Assembly (NCBI RefSeq): GCF_016806835.2
Contig: NZ_CP086111.1
Location: forward strand, 3,111,001 to 3,175,000
Length of the DNA stretch: 64,000 bases
Reading direction: 5' to 3'
Source of the DNA: Skermanella rosea
GTDB taxonomy: Bacteria > Pseudomonadota > Alphaproteobacteria > Azospirillales > Azospirillaceae
Shown: in pieces, positions 55,410-63,905 of the stretch
Layout of the letters: each line of letters begins with the position of its first letter
How positions within the stretch are numbered: position 1 is the stretch's first letter
Translations under genes and position numbers: made by a program
Notes under the pieces: generated by a model
Database searches by the model: none
Told to the model about the DNA's origin: nothing
What the model saw: the letters and a program-made list of their open reading frames with translations, nothing else

Positions 55410-56980
55410 TGGCTTGGCCCGACGATCCATTGCCGGCGACCCGGATGGAGGCCCATTTCGGCGACCGGGTCGTCCGCTGCTTCACCGGGCGTCCCGGCAG
55501 CCTGATCGCCATGCTGGCGGATGCCGTTGATCGCAACCCGGACGGCGACGCGGTCGTCTGCGGCGACAGGCGCCTGAGCTACCGCCGGCTTGGCGAGGAG
55601 GTGGACAGCCTGGCCGCCGGCTTGTCGGAGCGCGGCATCCGGCCCGGCGACCGGGTAGCGCTTCTGCTGGGCAACCGGGTGGAGTTCGTCACCTCGCTCT
55701 ACGCCGTGGCAAGGCTCGGCGCCATCGCGGTGCCGCTGAGCGTGCGGGAGCAGAAGCCCGGCCTGGAGTATGTGCTGGACGACTGCGGCGCCGCGATGGT
55801 GATCCACGAGGCGGACCTGACGGACCGGCTGCCGGACATCGCGGGGCTGATGCGGGTCGCGGTGCCGACCGAGAGGCTGCATTCCCCCGCCCCGCCGCCG
55901 CCCATGCCGACGGTGCGGGAGGAGGATACCGCCGTCATCCTCTATACCTCGGGCACGACCGGCAAGCCCAAGGGGGCGATGCTGACCCATCTCGGCATCT
56001 GTCATTCCGCTCTCCATTACGAAACCTGCATGGGCCTGACCGCGCGGGACCGCTCGGTTCTGGCGGTCCCGGGCAGCCACGTGACCGGGCTGATCGGCAT
56101 GGTCGCGGCGATGCTGCGCGTCGCCGGCGCGCTGCTGATCCTGCCGTCCTTCAAGGCACGCGACTTCCTGGCCCTGGCGGCGGCGGAGCGCATGACCCAC
56201 ACCATCCTGGTGCCGGCCATGTACAATCTATGCCTGCTCCAGCCGGACTTCGCCGAATTCGACCTGTCCGCCTGGCGGATCGGCGCCTTCGGCGGCGCCC
56301 CGATGCCGGACGCGACCATCGCGGCGCTGGCCCGCACGGTGCCGGGCCTGACCCTGATGAACGCCTACGGCGCCACCGAGACCACCTCGCCCGCCACGAT
56401 CATGCCGATCGGCCACACGCCCGGGCGGCTGGACAGCGTCGGCCGCGCGGTGCCCTGCGCCGAGATCCGCGTGATGGACGCCGAGGGGCGCGAGGTCCCG
56501 GCCGGCGAGACGGGCGAGCTGTGGATCCGGGGTCCGATGGTGGTGAAAGGATACTGGAACAAGCCCGAGGCGACCGCCCAGGGCTTCACCGCCGGGTTCT
56601 GGCATTCCGGCGACATCGGCTCGGTCGATGCGGACGGTTATGTCCGGGTATTCGACCGCATGAAGGACATGATCAACCGCGGCGGCTACAAGATCTTCAG
56701 CGCCGAGGTCGAGAACGTGCTGAGCCACTTCCCCGGCGTCCAGGAGGTCGCGGTCGTCGGATACCCCTGCCCCGTCCTGGGCGAACGCGTCCACGCCTTC
56801 ATCGCGGCGGAGGCCGCGATCGACACGGCGGCCTTGCGGGCGTTCTGCGCGGAGCGCCTGTCGGACTACAAGGTGCCGGAGGGCTTCACGATCGAGTCCG
56901 GCACGCTTCCGCGCAATCCGAACGGGAAGGTGATCAAGCGGACATTGCGGGAGAGGCTATTGCATAACGCGGGGTCATAG
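55409..56980 (+). CDS. AMP-dependent acyl-CoA synthetase (class I adenylate-forming enzyme)
   Basis: Activates a carboxylic acid via an acyl-adenylate and transfers it to CoA. 523 residues. AVILYTSGTTGKPKGAMLTH is the P-loop-like A3 motif, MNAYGATETTSPATIMPIGH the A5 motif, FWHSGDIGSVDADGYVRVFD the A7 motif and MKDMINRGGYKIFSAEVENV the hinge A8. LPRNPNGKVIKRTL holds the A10 catalytic lysine. It is translationally coupled to livF, so the substrate is most likely what the transporter imports: a fatty, dicarboxylic or aromatic acid. Exact specificity is unknown. Confidence 0.92.
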   Translation: MAWPDDPLPATRMEAHFGDRVVRCFTGRPGSLIAMLADAVDRNPDGDAVVCGDRRLSYRRLGEEVDSLAAGLSERGIRPGDRVALLLGNRVEFVTSLYAVARLGAIAVPLSVREQKPGLEYVLDDCGAAMVIHEADLTDRLPDIAGLMRVAVPTERLHSPAPPPPMPTVREEDTAVILYTSGTTGKPKGAMLTHLGICHSALHYETCMGLTARDRSVLAVPGSHVTGLIGMVAAMLRVAGALLILPSFKARDFLALAAAERMTHTILVPAMYNLCLLQPDFAEFDLSAWRIGAFGGAPMPDATIAALARTVPGLTLMNAYGATETTSPATIMPIGHTPGRLDSVGRAVPCAEIRVMDAEGREVPAGETGELWIRGPMVVKGYWNKPEATAQGFTAGFWHSGDIGSVDADGYVRVFDRMKDMINRGGYKIFSAEVENVLSHFPGVQEVAVVGYPCPVLGERVHAFIAAEAAIDTAALRAFCAERLSDYKVPEGFTIESGTLPRNPNGKVIKRTLRERLLHNAGS

Positions 56981-56996
56981 CCCCGCCTTCGTTCTG
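56969..56996 (+). terminator. Stem-loop overlapping the acyl-CoA synthetase stop codon
   Basis: GCGGGG (56969-56974) and CCCCGC (56981-56986) pair around TCATAG, which contains the TAG stop codon. The stem is followed by CTTCGTTCTGAATTTGTTCT, a T-rich but interrupted tract. It is likely to end or attenuate the transporter/synthetase transcript. Confidence 0.5.
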
Positions 56997-57102
56997 AATT
57001 TGTTCTAAATCCGCGTTTATGTCAAGGCGTTTTCGGGTGAATGGGAACGACTCGATGGCGATCCGTTTCCGAAGCGACGGCGCGATGCTGTCGAACCCGA
57101 AG

Positions 57103-57513
57103 CTACTGGGCGACCACCCAGTTTTCCGTCCGCAGGCCGGCGTAGCAGGCGAAGTCACCGACATTGTTGGTCACCAGCGTGACGTCCAGTGCGATCGCAT
57201 GGGTCGCGATGAGCTTATCCAGGGCATCGCGCTTACGGTCGGGGGCTGAGAGACGGACTGGACCATAGGCCCGTCCTGCAGCCTGATCAAACCCCATGAC
57301 CGGAATATCCTGAACGAGGATCTCGAGAGCAGCCTCATTCTGAGCCATTCGATCACCCGACACGGACACACCGTAAGCCAGCTCAGCATATGTGATGGCC
57401 GACATGACGACCTCGCCGACTTTACACTGGGCGAAACGTTGACCGACCGAGGGTGGATGTTTCTTTATCAGGTAGATGCAGATGTTCGTGTCGAGCATGA
57501 ACTTGGGTTTCAC
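57103..57513 (-). CDS. vapC: VapC-type PIN-domain toxin
   Basis: Predicted ribonuclease toxin, 136 residues. The PIN-domain acidic residues are present: KFMLDTNICIYLIKKH, SAITYAELAYGV, RKRDALDKLIATHAIAL and LVTNNVGDFACYAGL. The sequence resembles the MvpT-like branch, whose characterised members cut initiator tRNA; that activity is inferred. The start overlaps the antitoxin stop (ATGA). The locus is visibly lower in GC than its neighbours, consistent with horizontal transfer. Confidence 0.93.
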   Translation of the reverse strand: MKPKFMLDTNICIYLIKKHPPSVGQRFAQCKVGEVVMSAITYAELAYGVSVSGDRMAQNEAALEILVQDIPVMGFDQAAGRAYGPVRLSAPDRKRDALDKLIATHAIALDVTLVTNNVGDFACYAGLRTENWVVAQ

Positions 57514-57746
57514 AGCGTGTTTCGCTCACTCTCGCTGTTGTCGCCCCGACCTTCCGCCATGAAATCGTCCGAGAAGGCGCTGAACTTCTCCATCACCGTG
57601 TCCAATTTGCGTGCCACCGGACGAATGCGAAGTTCATCACCGACCCGTTCGATTTCCACATCCATGTCATTCCTATCAAATGCCATGTCAGAGGGAATTC
57701 GAACCACCTGCGAGTTGCCGTCTTTGAACACTTTCGTGATGTGCAT
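57510..57746 (-). CDS. vapB: VapB-type antitoxin (AbrB/SpoVT fold)
   Basis: 78-residue antitoxin. The N-terminal swapped-hairpin DNA-binding fold reads MHITKVFKDGNSQVVRIPSD, MAFDRNDMDVEIERVGDELR; the C-terminal half (KLDTVMEKFSAFSDDFMAEG) should wrap around the toxin. It is encoded first and overlaps vapC by 4 bp, the usual order ensuring antitoxin is made ahead of toxin. The pair probably represses its own promoter in the 83-bp spacer before mtnN. Confidence 0.92.
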   Translation of the reverse strand: MHITKVFKDGNSQVVRIPSDMAFDRNDMDVEIERVGDELRIRPVARKLDTVMEKFSAFSDDFMAEGRGDNSESERNTL

Positions 57747-57829
57747 GGCTGTGTTCCCGATACGGAAGTTCGAGTGGTGAAGCTAAGCACATGGACGCTA
57801 GCACAAGTTCGTCCGCGTTGTCGCCGATG

Positions 57830-58597
57830 CTACACGACCGCGACCAGCCGGCGGATCAGCACCGCCGCTCCTTCCGCCGCGGCTCCGCAGAAGGCGGCGA
57901 AGTCCATGTGGCTTTCGGCGCCGGCGAGATCGCTGAGGGAGCGGACGACGAGGCAGGGGATGCCGTAGCGCTCGGCGACCTGGGCGACGGCGGCGCCTTC
58001 CATCTCGATCGCCAGCGCTTCGCCGAAGTCGCGGTGAAGGCGTTCGCGGGTTGCTTCGCAGTTGAGGAAGGTGTCGCCGGTCAGGATCGTGCCGAAGTGG
58101 ATCGTTGGCACGCGCGGCTCGGCGCCGGTCGCCTTGGCATCGAAGGCAGGCAGGGCGATGTTGTTCAGGGCGGCCCGGACCTTGTCCTCCAGGGCGGGGA
58201 CCAGGGCGTAGCCATGGGTCTCGTCGAAACCGGGAAGCGGCGGGACGCCGGGCTGGTAGGGGCGGATGCGGCCGTCGACCAGGGCGCCGTAGTCGTGCTG
58301 GACCAGGCGCGTCGCGACCACCACGTCGCCGATGCCGAGCTTCGGGTCGAGGCCGCCGGCGACGCCGGAGAACAGCAGGGCATGGCAGCCGAAGATTTCC
58401 GCCAGCAGGGTCGAGACCACCGCCGCGTTGACCTTGCCGATGCCGCTTTCCACCATCACCGTGGGCCGGCCTTCCAGGGTGCCTTCGCGGAAGGTCAGCC
58501 CGGCCAGGGTCCGCGACGCCGTCTCGGTGAAGCTGGAGCCGAAATGGGCGATCTCGTCGGGGATGGCGCAGATCAGGCCGAGGGGGTTTGCGGTCAT
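57830..58597 (-). CDS. mtnN: 5'-methylthioadenosine/S-adenosylhomocysteine nucleosidase
   Basis: Cleaves the glycosidic bond of MTA and SAH in methionine salvage and methyl-cycle recycling. 255 residues, slightly longer than the E. coli enzyme. LICAIPDEIAHFGSSF at the start, VMVESGIGKVNAAVVSTLLA, LLFSGVAGGLDPKLGIGDVV, AIEMEGAAVAQVAERYGIPC (with substrate-contacting Met-Glu) and VVRSLSDLAGAESHMDF with the catalytic aspartate are all in place. It is divergent from the DEXH helicase across 64 bp. Confidence 0.92.
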   Translation of the reverse strand: MTANPLGLICAIPDEIAHFGSSFTETASRTLAGLTFREGTLEGRPTVMVESGIGKVNAAVVSTLLAEIFGCHALLFSGVAGGLDPKLGIGDVVVATRLVQHDYGALVDGRIRPYQPGVPPLPGFDETHGYALVPALEDKVRAALNNIALPAFDAKATGAEPRVPTIHFGTILTGDTFLNCEATRERLHRDFGEALAIEMEGAAVAQVAERYGIPCLVVRSLSDLAGAESHMDFAAFCGAAAEGAAVLIRRLVAVV

Positions 58598-58661
58598 GTC
58601 GGTGTTCCCGGGGTCGAAGGCGGCTGGTTATCAGTCATACCGGCTTTTATAGTCCGCTGTC

Positions 58662-61142
58662 ATGGATGACATGGTTCAGAACGATGCGCTGCTGCCGCCG
58701 AACTTCCTCGGCTGGTTCTCCAATCGCGGCTGGTCGCCGCATGCCCACCAGATCGAGATGCTGCGGGCCGCCCGCGACGGCGCCGACGCGCTGCTGATCG
58801 CTCCCACCGGCGGCGGCAAGACGCTGTCCGGGTTCCTGCCCAGCCTGATCGACCTGTCGGAACGGCCCCGCGACGGACTGCACACGCTGTACATCTCGCC
58901 GCTGAAGGCCCTGGCGGTCGATATCCAGCGCAACCTGGAAAGCCCGGTCGCCGAGCTGCGCCTGCCGATCCGGACGGAGACCCGGACGGGCGATACCTCC
59001 GCCGCCAAGCGCCAGCGCCAGCGGTCGAAGCCGCCGCAGGTGCTGATGACGACTCCGGAGAGCCTGGCGCTGATGCTGTCCTATACGGACGCGGAGAAGA
59101 TCTTCAAGGGGCTGCGCTGCGTCGTAATCGACGAGTTGCACGCCCTGGCCGGGACGAAACGCGGCGACCTGCTGGCGCTGGGACTGGCGCGGCTGGCGAA
59201 GCTGGCGCCCGGCGGGCGGCGCGTCGGGCTGTCGGCGACGGTGGCTCACCCGGACCATCTGATCGCGTACCTGTCGAAGACCGGCAAGGCCGGGGGCGGC
59301 GACGTGCGGACCGTCACGGGCCGGTCGGGAGCCCGTGCCCAAGTCGATATCCTGACGACCCGCGAGCGGCTGCCCTGGTCCGGCCGCATGGCGGTCCACG
59401 CGCTGGGCGAAGTCTATGAGCAGATCCGCCGGGCCGGCACCACGCTGGTGTTCGTAAATACCCGCGCGCAGGCCGAACTGGTCTTCCAGGAGCTTTGGAA
59501 GATCAACGAGGACGGGCTGGCGATAGCGCTCCATCATGGCAGCCTGGCGGCGGAGCAGCGCCGCAAGGTCGAGGCCGCCATGGCGCGCGGGGCCTTGCGG
59601 GCGGTCGTCGCGACCTCGTCCCTGGACCTGGGAATCGACTGGGCCGCCGTCGATCTGGTCGTGCAGGTCGGGGCGCCCAAGGGAGTCAGCCGGCTGCTCC
59701 AGCGGATCGGCCGGGCCAACCACCGGCTGGACGAGGCGAGCCGCGCCGTGCTGGTGCCGGCCAACCGGTTCGAGGTGCTGGAATGCCGCGCCGCCGTGCA
59801 GTCGATCGCGACCCATACGCTGGACGGCGACCCACCGCGCCCCGGCGGGCTGGACGTTCTGGCCCAACATATCCTGGGCATGGGCTGCGCGGCCCCGTTC
59901 GATGCGGATGACCTGTATGCGGAGGTGATCTCGGCGGCGCCCTACTCCGCCCTGACGCGCGCGGATTTCGACGACGTGCTGAACTTCGTCGCGACCGGAG
60001 GCTACGCGCTCGGCAGCTACGACCGGTTCAAGCGGCTGGCGCGGGACGAGGCGGACGGGCTGTACCGGGTCGCCGGGCCGGTCGTCGCCCGCCAATACCG
60101 AATGAATGTCGGGACGATCGTCGCGGCGGTGACGCTCAAAGTCCGGATGGGCCGGTCCCAGGTGCTGGGCGAGGTCGAGGAGTCCTTCGTGCAGTCGCTG
60201 ATACCGGGCGACACCTTCCTGTTCGCCGGGCAGCTGCTGAAATTCCTCGGTATCCAGGAGACCTATGTCAATTGCGCGCGGGGCGGACAGGGCGACCCCA
60301 AGGTGCCGGCCTATGCCGGCGGCAGGATGCCGCTGTCCACCCATCTGGCCGATGAGGTCCGGGCCATGCTGGCGGACCCCGGCGTCTGGGGCGATTTGCC
60401 GGCGGCGGTGCAGGAATGGCTGCGCCTCCAGCGGCTGAGGTCGGTGATGCCGCCGCGGGAAGGGCTTCTGGTCGAGAGCTTTCCGCGCGGGAAGCAGCAT
60501 TTCCTCGTGGCCTACTGCTTCGAGGGGCGCAACGCCCACCAGACGCTGGGCATGCTGCTGACCCGGAGGATGGAGCGCGCCGGGCTGAAGCCGCTGGGCT
60601 TCGTCGCGACCGACTATGTGTTGTCGGTCTGGAGCCTGCGGCCGGTCCGGGACGTGGACGCCCTGTTCGACCAGGACATGCTGGGCGACGACCTGGAAGC
60701 CTGGATGGACGAGTCGAGCATGCTGCGCCGGACCTTCCGGAACGTGGCCGTGATCTCCTGCCTGATCGAGCGGCGGCATCCCGGCCAGGAGAAGACGGGG
60801 CGGCAGGTGACTTTCAGTTCGGACCTGATCTACGACGTGCTGCGCAAGCACGAGCCGAACCACGTGCTGCTGCGGGCGACCCGGGCGGATGCTGCGGGCG
60901 GGCTGACCGACGTGCGGCGGCTGGCCGACATGCTGGCCCGCGTCAACGGCCGCATCACCCACCGCGCGCTGACCCGGGTGTCGCCGCTGGCCGTGCCCGT
61001 GCTGCTGGAGGTCGGGCGCGAGCAGGTCTCCGGCTCGGCCCTGGACGACCTGCTGGGCGAGGCGGAACAGGAACTGATCGACGAGGCGATGCCGGAACTG
61101 AGGGGCGGCCGGGCGCTGGACCAGGGGATGCTGCCGATATAG
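58662..61142 (+). CDS. Ligase-associated DEXH-box DNA helicase
   Basis: Lhr-like superfamily 2 helicase of the 'ligase-associated' DNA-damage-response group. 826 residues. Motif I LLIAPTGGGKTLSGFLPSLI (about residue 46), VVIDELHALAGTKRGDLLAL with the DELH box (about 156), SATVAHP, ALHHGSLAAEQRRKVEAAMA, ATSSLDLGIDWAAVDLVVQV and motif VI LLQRIGRANHRLDEASRAV (about 346), followed by the family's C-terminal DUF4011/winged-helix-like region. In relatives it is encoded with an ATP-dependent DNA ligase, an exonuclease and PdeM; here only PdeM follows. No ligase gene is in view. Confidence 0.93.
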   Translation: MDDMVQNDALLPPNFLGWFSNRGWSPHAHQIEMLRAARDGADALLIAPTGGGKTLSGFLPSLIDLSERPRDGLHTLYISPLKALAVDIQRNLESPVAELRLPIRTETRTGDTSAAKRQRQRSKPPQVLMTTPESLALMLSYTDAEKIFKGLRCVVIDELHALAGTKRGDLLALGLARLAKLAPGGRRVGLSATVAHPDHLIAYLSKTGKAGGGDVRTVTGRSGARAQVDILTTRERLPWSGRMAVHALGEVYEQIRRAGTTLVFVNTRAQAELVFQELWKINEDGLAIALHHGSLAAEQRRKVEAAMARGALRAVVATSSLDLGIDWAAVDLVVQVGAPKGVSRLLQRIGRANHRLDEASRAVLVPANRFEVLECRAAVQSIATHTLDGDPPRPGGLDVLAQHILGMGCAAPFDADDLYAEVISAAPYSALTRADFDDVLNFVATGGYALGSYDRFKRLARDEADGLYRVAGPVVARQYRMNVGTIVAAVTLKVRMGRSQVLGEVEESFVQSLIPGDTFLFAGQLLKFLGIQETYVNCARGGQGDPKVPAYAGGRMPLSTHLADEVRAMLADPGVWGDLPAAVQEWLRLQRLRSVMPPREGLLVESFPRGKQHFLVAYCFEGRNAHQTLGMLLTRRMERAGLKPLGFVATDYVLSVWSLRPVRDVDALFDQDMLGDDLEAWMDESSMLRRTFRNVAVISCLIERRHPGQEKTGRQVTFSSDLIYDVLRKHEPNHVLLRATRADAAGGLTDVRRLADMLARVNGRITHRALTRVSPLAVPVLLEVGREQVSGSALDDLLGEAEQELIDEAMPELRGGRALDQGMLPI

Positions 61143-61232
61143 CCGGGCCCATCCCTGTGGTTTGCAATTGACGCGCCCTCCCCGATCGGCGACACCTATG
61201 CCGGAACCTAAAGTGAACATATCGGGTTTTCC

Positions 61233-61928
61233 GTGAATTCGCCAGAGAGTTTAATCCTGAACGGCGTGCCGCTGGTGGCCGACCTGTCCGGGGCGCTGCT
61301 GTGGCCGGAGAGGCGGCTGATGGTGGTGGCCGACCTGCACCTGGAAAAGGGCTCCGCCTTCGCCCAGCGTGGCCAGTTGCTGCCGCCCTACGACACGGGA
61401 GCCACGCTGGCGCGGCTGGAAGCGCTGGTCGAGAGCCGGCGGCCGGAGACCGTCATCTGCCTGGGCGACAGCTTCCACGACCGGCGCGCCGCCGAGCGGC
61501 TTTCCCGTCCCGACGCCGAACGGATCGCTCGGCTGACGGCGGGCCGCGACTGGATCTGGGTGACCGGCAACCACGACCCGGAGCCGCCGGCGCATCTGGG
61601 CGGGCGGATCGAGGATACGGTCGTCCTGGGGCCGCTGTGCTTCCGGCACGAGGCGACCGCCGGGGCCGGGGGCGAGGTTTCCGGCCACTATCACCCGGTC
61701 GCCGCCGTGCGGGTCCGGGGCCGGCGGGTGCGGGCGCGGTGTTTCGCCGGCGACGGGCGACGGCTGATCATGCCGTCGTTCGGCGCCTATACGGGCGGGC
61801 TGAACGTGCTGGACCGCGCGCTGGTGCCGCTGCTGGGCCGGCGGTTCCAGGTCCATATGATGGGCAGGGAGCGGCTGTTCGAGTTTCCCAGCGCCCGGCT
61901 GGAGCCGGACCTGGAGCGGGTGTCCTGA
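61233..61928 (+). CDS. pdeM: Ligase-associated DNA-damage-response endonuclease PdeM
   Basis: Metallophosphoesterase of the same repair group as the preceding helicase, 231 residues. The five phosphoesterase motifs are present: VVADLHLEKGSAF, VICLGDSFHDRRAAE, WVTGNHDPEPP, VSGHYHPVAAV and the C-terminal GRRLIMPSFGAYTGGLNVLD. It begins 90 bp after the helicase gene and is probably cotranscribed with it. The nuclease activity is taken from the family. Confidence 0.92.
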   Translation: MNSPESLILNGVPLVADLSGALLWPERRLMVVADLHLEKGSAFAQRGQLLPPYDTGATLARLEALVESRRPETVICLGDSFHDRRAAERLSRPDAERIARLTAGRDWIWVTGNHDPEPPAHLGGRIEDTVVLGPLCFRHEATAGAGGEVSGHYHPVAAVRVRGRRVRARCFAGDGRRLIMPSFGAYTGGLNVLDRALVPLLGRRFQVHMMGRERLFEFPSARLEPDLERVS

Positions 61929-62041
61929 GCAGCGGGAGCGGTCCGGCGGACGGCATGGATTGATCCGGCGCCGAAGGGGTATAGATCGCTGGAGCGGGCG
62001 CCCTGCCCCGCCGCCGTTCCCTCCCCGCCTGCAAAGTCCCC

Positions 62042-63514
62042 ATGACATCGCGATCTCCCGTCATCGTCTGGTTTCGCCACGATCTGCGCCTTGCCGACAA
62101 TCCCGCCCTTCACCGCGCGGTGGAGAGCGGAGCGCCGGTGATTCCCTTGTATGTGCTTGATGATGGCGGTGCCGACGGCGTGAGGCCGCCGGGAGGCGCC
62201 GGGTCCTGGTGGCTTCACCATAGCCTGGAGAGGCTGGGTGCGGCGCTCGCCCGGCTGGGCTCGCCGCTGGTGCTGAGGCGGGGGCCGGCCGGGCAGATCC
62301 TCGATCGCCTGATCGCCGAGACCGGGGCCGGCCTTGTGGTATGGAACCGCGAATGCGAGCCGTCAGCGGCCCGGCGGGATGCTGCCGTACGGGAGAAGCT
62401 GGCGGAGTGCGGCGTCGCGGTCGAGAGTTTCAACGGCGGCTTGCTGGTCGAGCCCGAGCAGGTCCGGTCCAAGGCCGGAACGCCCTTCAAGGTCTTCACG
62501 CCGTTCTGGAAGACGCTTTCCACCGCGCATGATCCGGCGCGCCCGCTGCCCGCCCCCGCGGCGCTGAAGCCGCCGGGAAGTGCGGTGGCTTCGGATGTCC
62601 TGGCCGCCTGGGGATTGCTGCCGACCTCGCCCGACTGGGCCGGCGGTCTGCGGGACGACTGGACTCCCGGGGAGGAGGCCGCGGCGGGGCGGCTCGCGGA
62701 TTTCCTGGACGCGATCCTGCGGGATTACAGGACCGGCCGCGACCGTCCCGGCCGGGACGGCACCTCACGGCTGTCGCCGCACCTGCACTGGGGCGAGATC
62801 TCCCCCCGCCAGGTCTGGCACGCGGCGCGGCATCGGGCCGAAGCGGCGACCGGGCTGGAACCTGCGGTGGAGGCCTTCCTGCGCGAGATCGGCTGGCGGG
62901 AATTCACCCACGGGCTTCTGCTGACCAACCACGACATGAGGACGGAGCCGATGGACAGTCGGTTCAAGGCCCTGCCCTGGCGGAACGACGATGCCGGCCT
63001 GAAGGCATGGCAGCGGGGGCGGACAGGGTATCCGATCGTCGATGCCGGGATGCGCCAGCTCTGGCGGACGGGATGGATGCACAACCGGGTGCGGATGATC
63101 GTCGGCTCCTTTCTGGTCAAGGACCTGCTGCTGCCGTGGCAGTCGGGGGAGGAATGGTTCTGGGACACGCTGGTGGATGCGGATGCCGCCAACAACAGCG
63201 CGAACTGGCAGTGGATCGCCGGCTGCGGCGCCGATCCCGCGCCGTTCTTCCGGGTGTTCAACCCCGTCCTCCAGGGCCGCAAGTTCGACCCCGACGGCAG
63301 CTATGTGCGGCGGTACGTGCCGGAACTGGAACGGCTGCCCGACCGCTACATACACGAGCCCTGGAGCGCCCCGGCCGAGGTTCTGGCGAAGGCCGGCGTG
63401 ACGCTGGGCCGGACCTATCCAAAGCCGATCGTGGACCATGGTGCGGCACGCGACCGGGCGCTGGAGGCCTTCCGGGCGGTCAAGGCGGCGGGGAAAGTCG
63501 CTCCCCCGGGCTGA
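62042..63514 (+). CDS. phrB: Deoxyribodipyrimidine photo-lyase (CPD photolyase)
   Basis: Light-driven repair of cyclobutane pyrimidine dimers. 490 residues. The N-terminal antenna-binding Rossmann domain begins VIVWFRHDLRLADNPALHRA. The C-terminal FAD domain contains RLSPHLHWGEISPRQVWHAA, EFLREIGWREFTH-like AFLREIGWREFTHGLL, RTGYPIVDAGMRQLWRTGWM, HNRVRMIVGSFLVKDLLLPW and DTLVDADAANNSANWQWIAG, all hallmarks of class I photolyases. Orthodox length and full motif set. It forms a repair cluster with the helicase and PdeM genes. Confidence 0.95.
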   Translation: MTSRSPVIVWFRHDLRLADNPALHRAVESGAPVIPLYVLDDGGADGVRPPGGAGSWWLHHSLERLGAALARLGSPLVLRRGPAGQILDRLIAETGAGLVVWNRECEPSAARRDAAVREKLAECGVAVESFNGGLLVEPEQVRSKAGTPFKVFTPFWKTLSTAHDPARPLPAPAALKPPGSAVASDVLAAWGLLPTSPDWAGGLRDDWTPGEEAAAGRLADFLDAILRDYRTGRDRPGRDGTSRLSPHLHWGEISPRQVWHAARHRAEAATGLEPAVEAFLREIGWREFTHGLLLTNHDMRTEPMDSRFKALPWRNDDAGLKAWQRGRTGYPIVDAGMRQLWRTGWMHNRVRMIVGSFLVKDLLLPWQSGEEWFWDTLVDADAANNSANWQWIAGCGADPAPFFRVFNPVLQGRKFDPDGSYVRRYVPELERLPDRYIHEPWSAPAEVLAKAGVTLGRTYPKPIVDHGAARDRALEAFRAVKAAGKVAPPG

Positions 63515-63594
63515 GGCCGCAAATGTCAGCATTTGTGATAGTCGAGGGCGCGTCATGTCAACATGCCCCCCCGGGAGGAAGGCCGCAAATGTCA
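63514..63594 (+). repeat. Direct repeat after the photolyase gene
   Basis: AGGCCGCAAATGTCA occurs at 63514-63528 and 63580-63594, 66 bp apart. The similarity extends left through CCCCCGGG in both copies. The first copy begins at the photolyase stop codon. It could be a partial tandem duplication or a short recognition repeat; no gene lies between the copies. Confidence 0.75.
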
Positions 63595-63905
63595 TGATCC
63601 GCATCGACGGACGAAGGTCGCGGAGGAGCATCCGCCGGACGCCGGCTGGCTCACCGGGAACTCCTGCCGTCGGGGAACATGATCGAATGGTGTTGATGGG
63701 GCAGAAGCATACAGGAAGTTAGGACAAAAATCCACTCATGACTTCTACTGCAAGTCTCGACGGGGCGTGCCTACCCGGGCCGGGGCAAGTATGCGCTTGA
63801 TCCGGCAGACATCGACGGATCGAGCGCGCTGGCGCTTCCCGAAGGGTTGCGATGCCTTATCAGCAGGTGAATATTGATGATCAACCTGTCATTATCGGTG
63901 ACATC
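63515..63905. other. Non-coding stretch between photolyase and the terminal antitoxin gene
   Basis: About 390 bp without a convincing gene. It contains the 15-bp direct repeat and, at its right end, the dyad TGTCA-N7-TGACA (63887-63903) directly before the antitoxin ATG. GC content drops clearly in the last 150 bp. No tRNA-like fold was seen that could serve as an integration site. Confidence 0.5.
63887..63903. promoter_or_regulatory. Candidate autoregulatory operator of the terminal antitoxin gene
   Basis: TGTCA-TTATCGG-TGACA is a short symmetric dyad ending two bases before the ATG at 63906. Antitoxins commonly repress their own genes through dyads at this position. The call rests on symmetry and location only. 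Confidence 0.35.

Noticed and set aside
58647-61220. An 857-codon minus-strand frame opposite the DEXH helicase gene
   Set aside because: The plus-strand helicase has all motifs in order; the antisense product is His/Arg/Gln-rich and matches no family.
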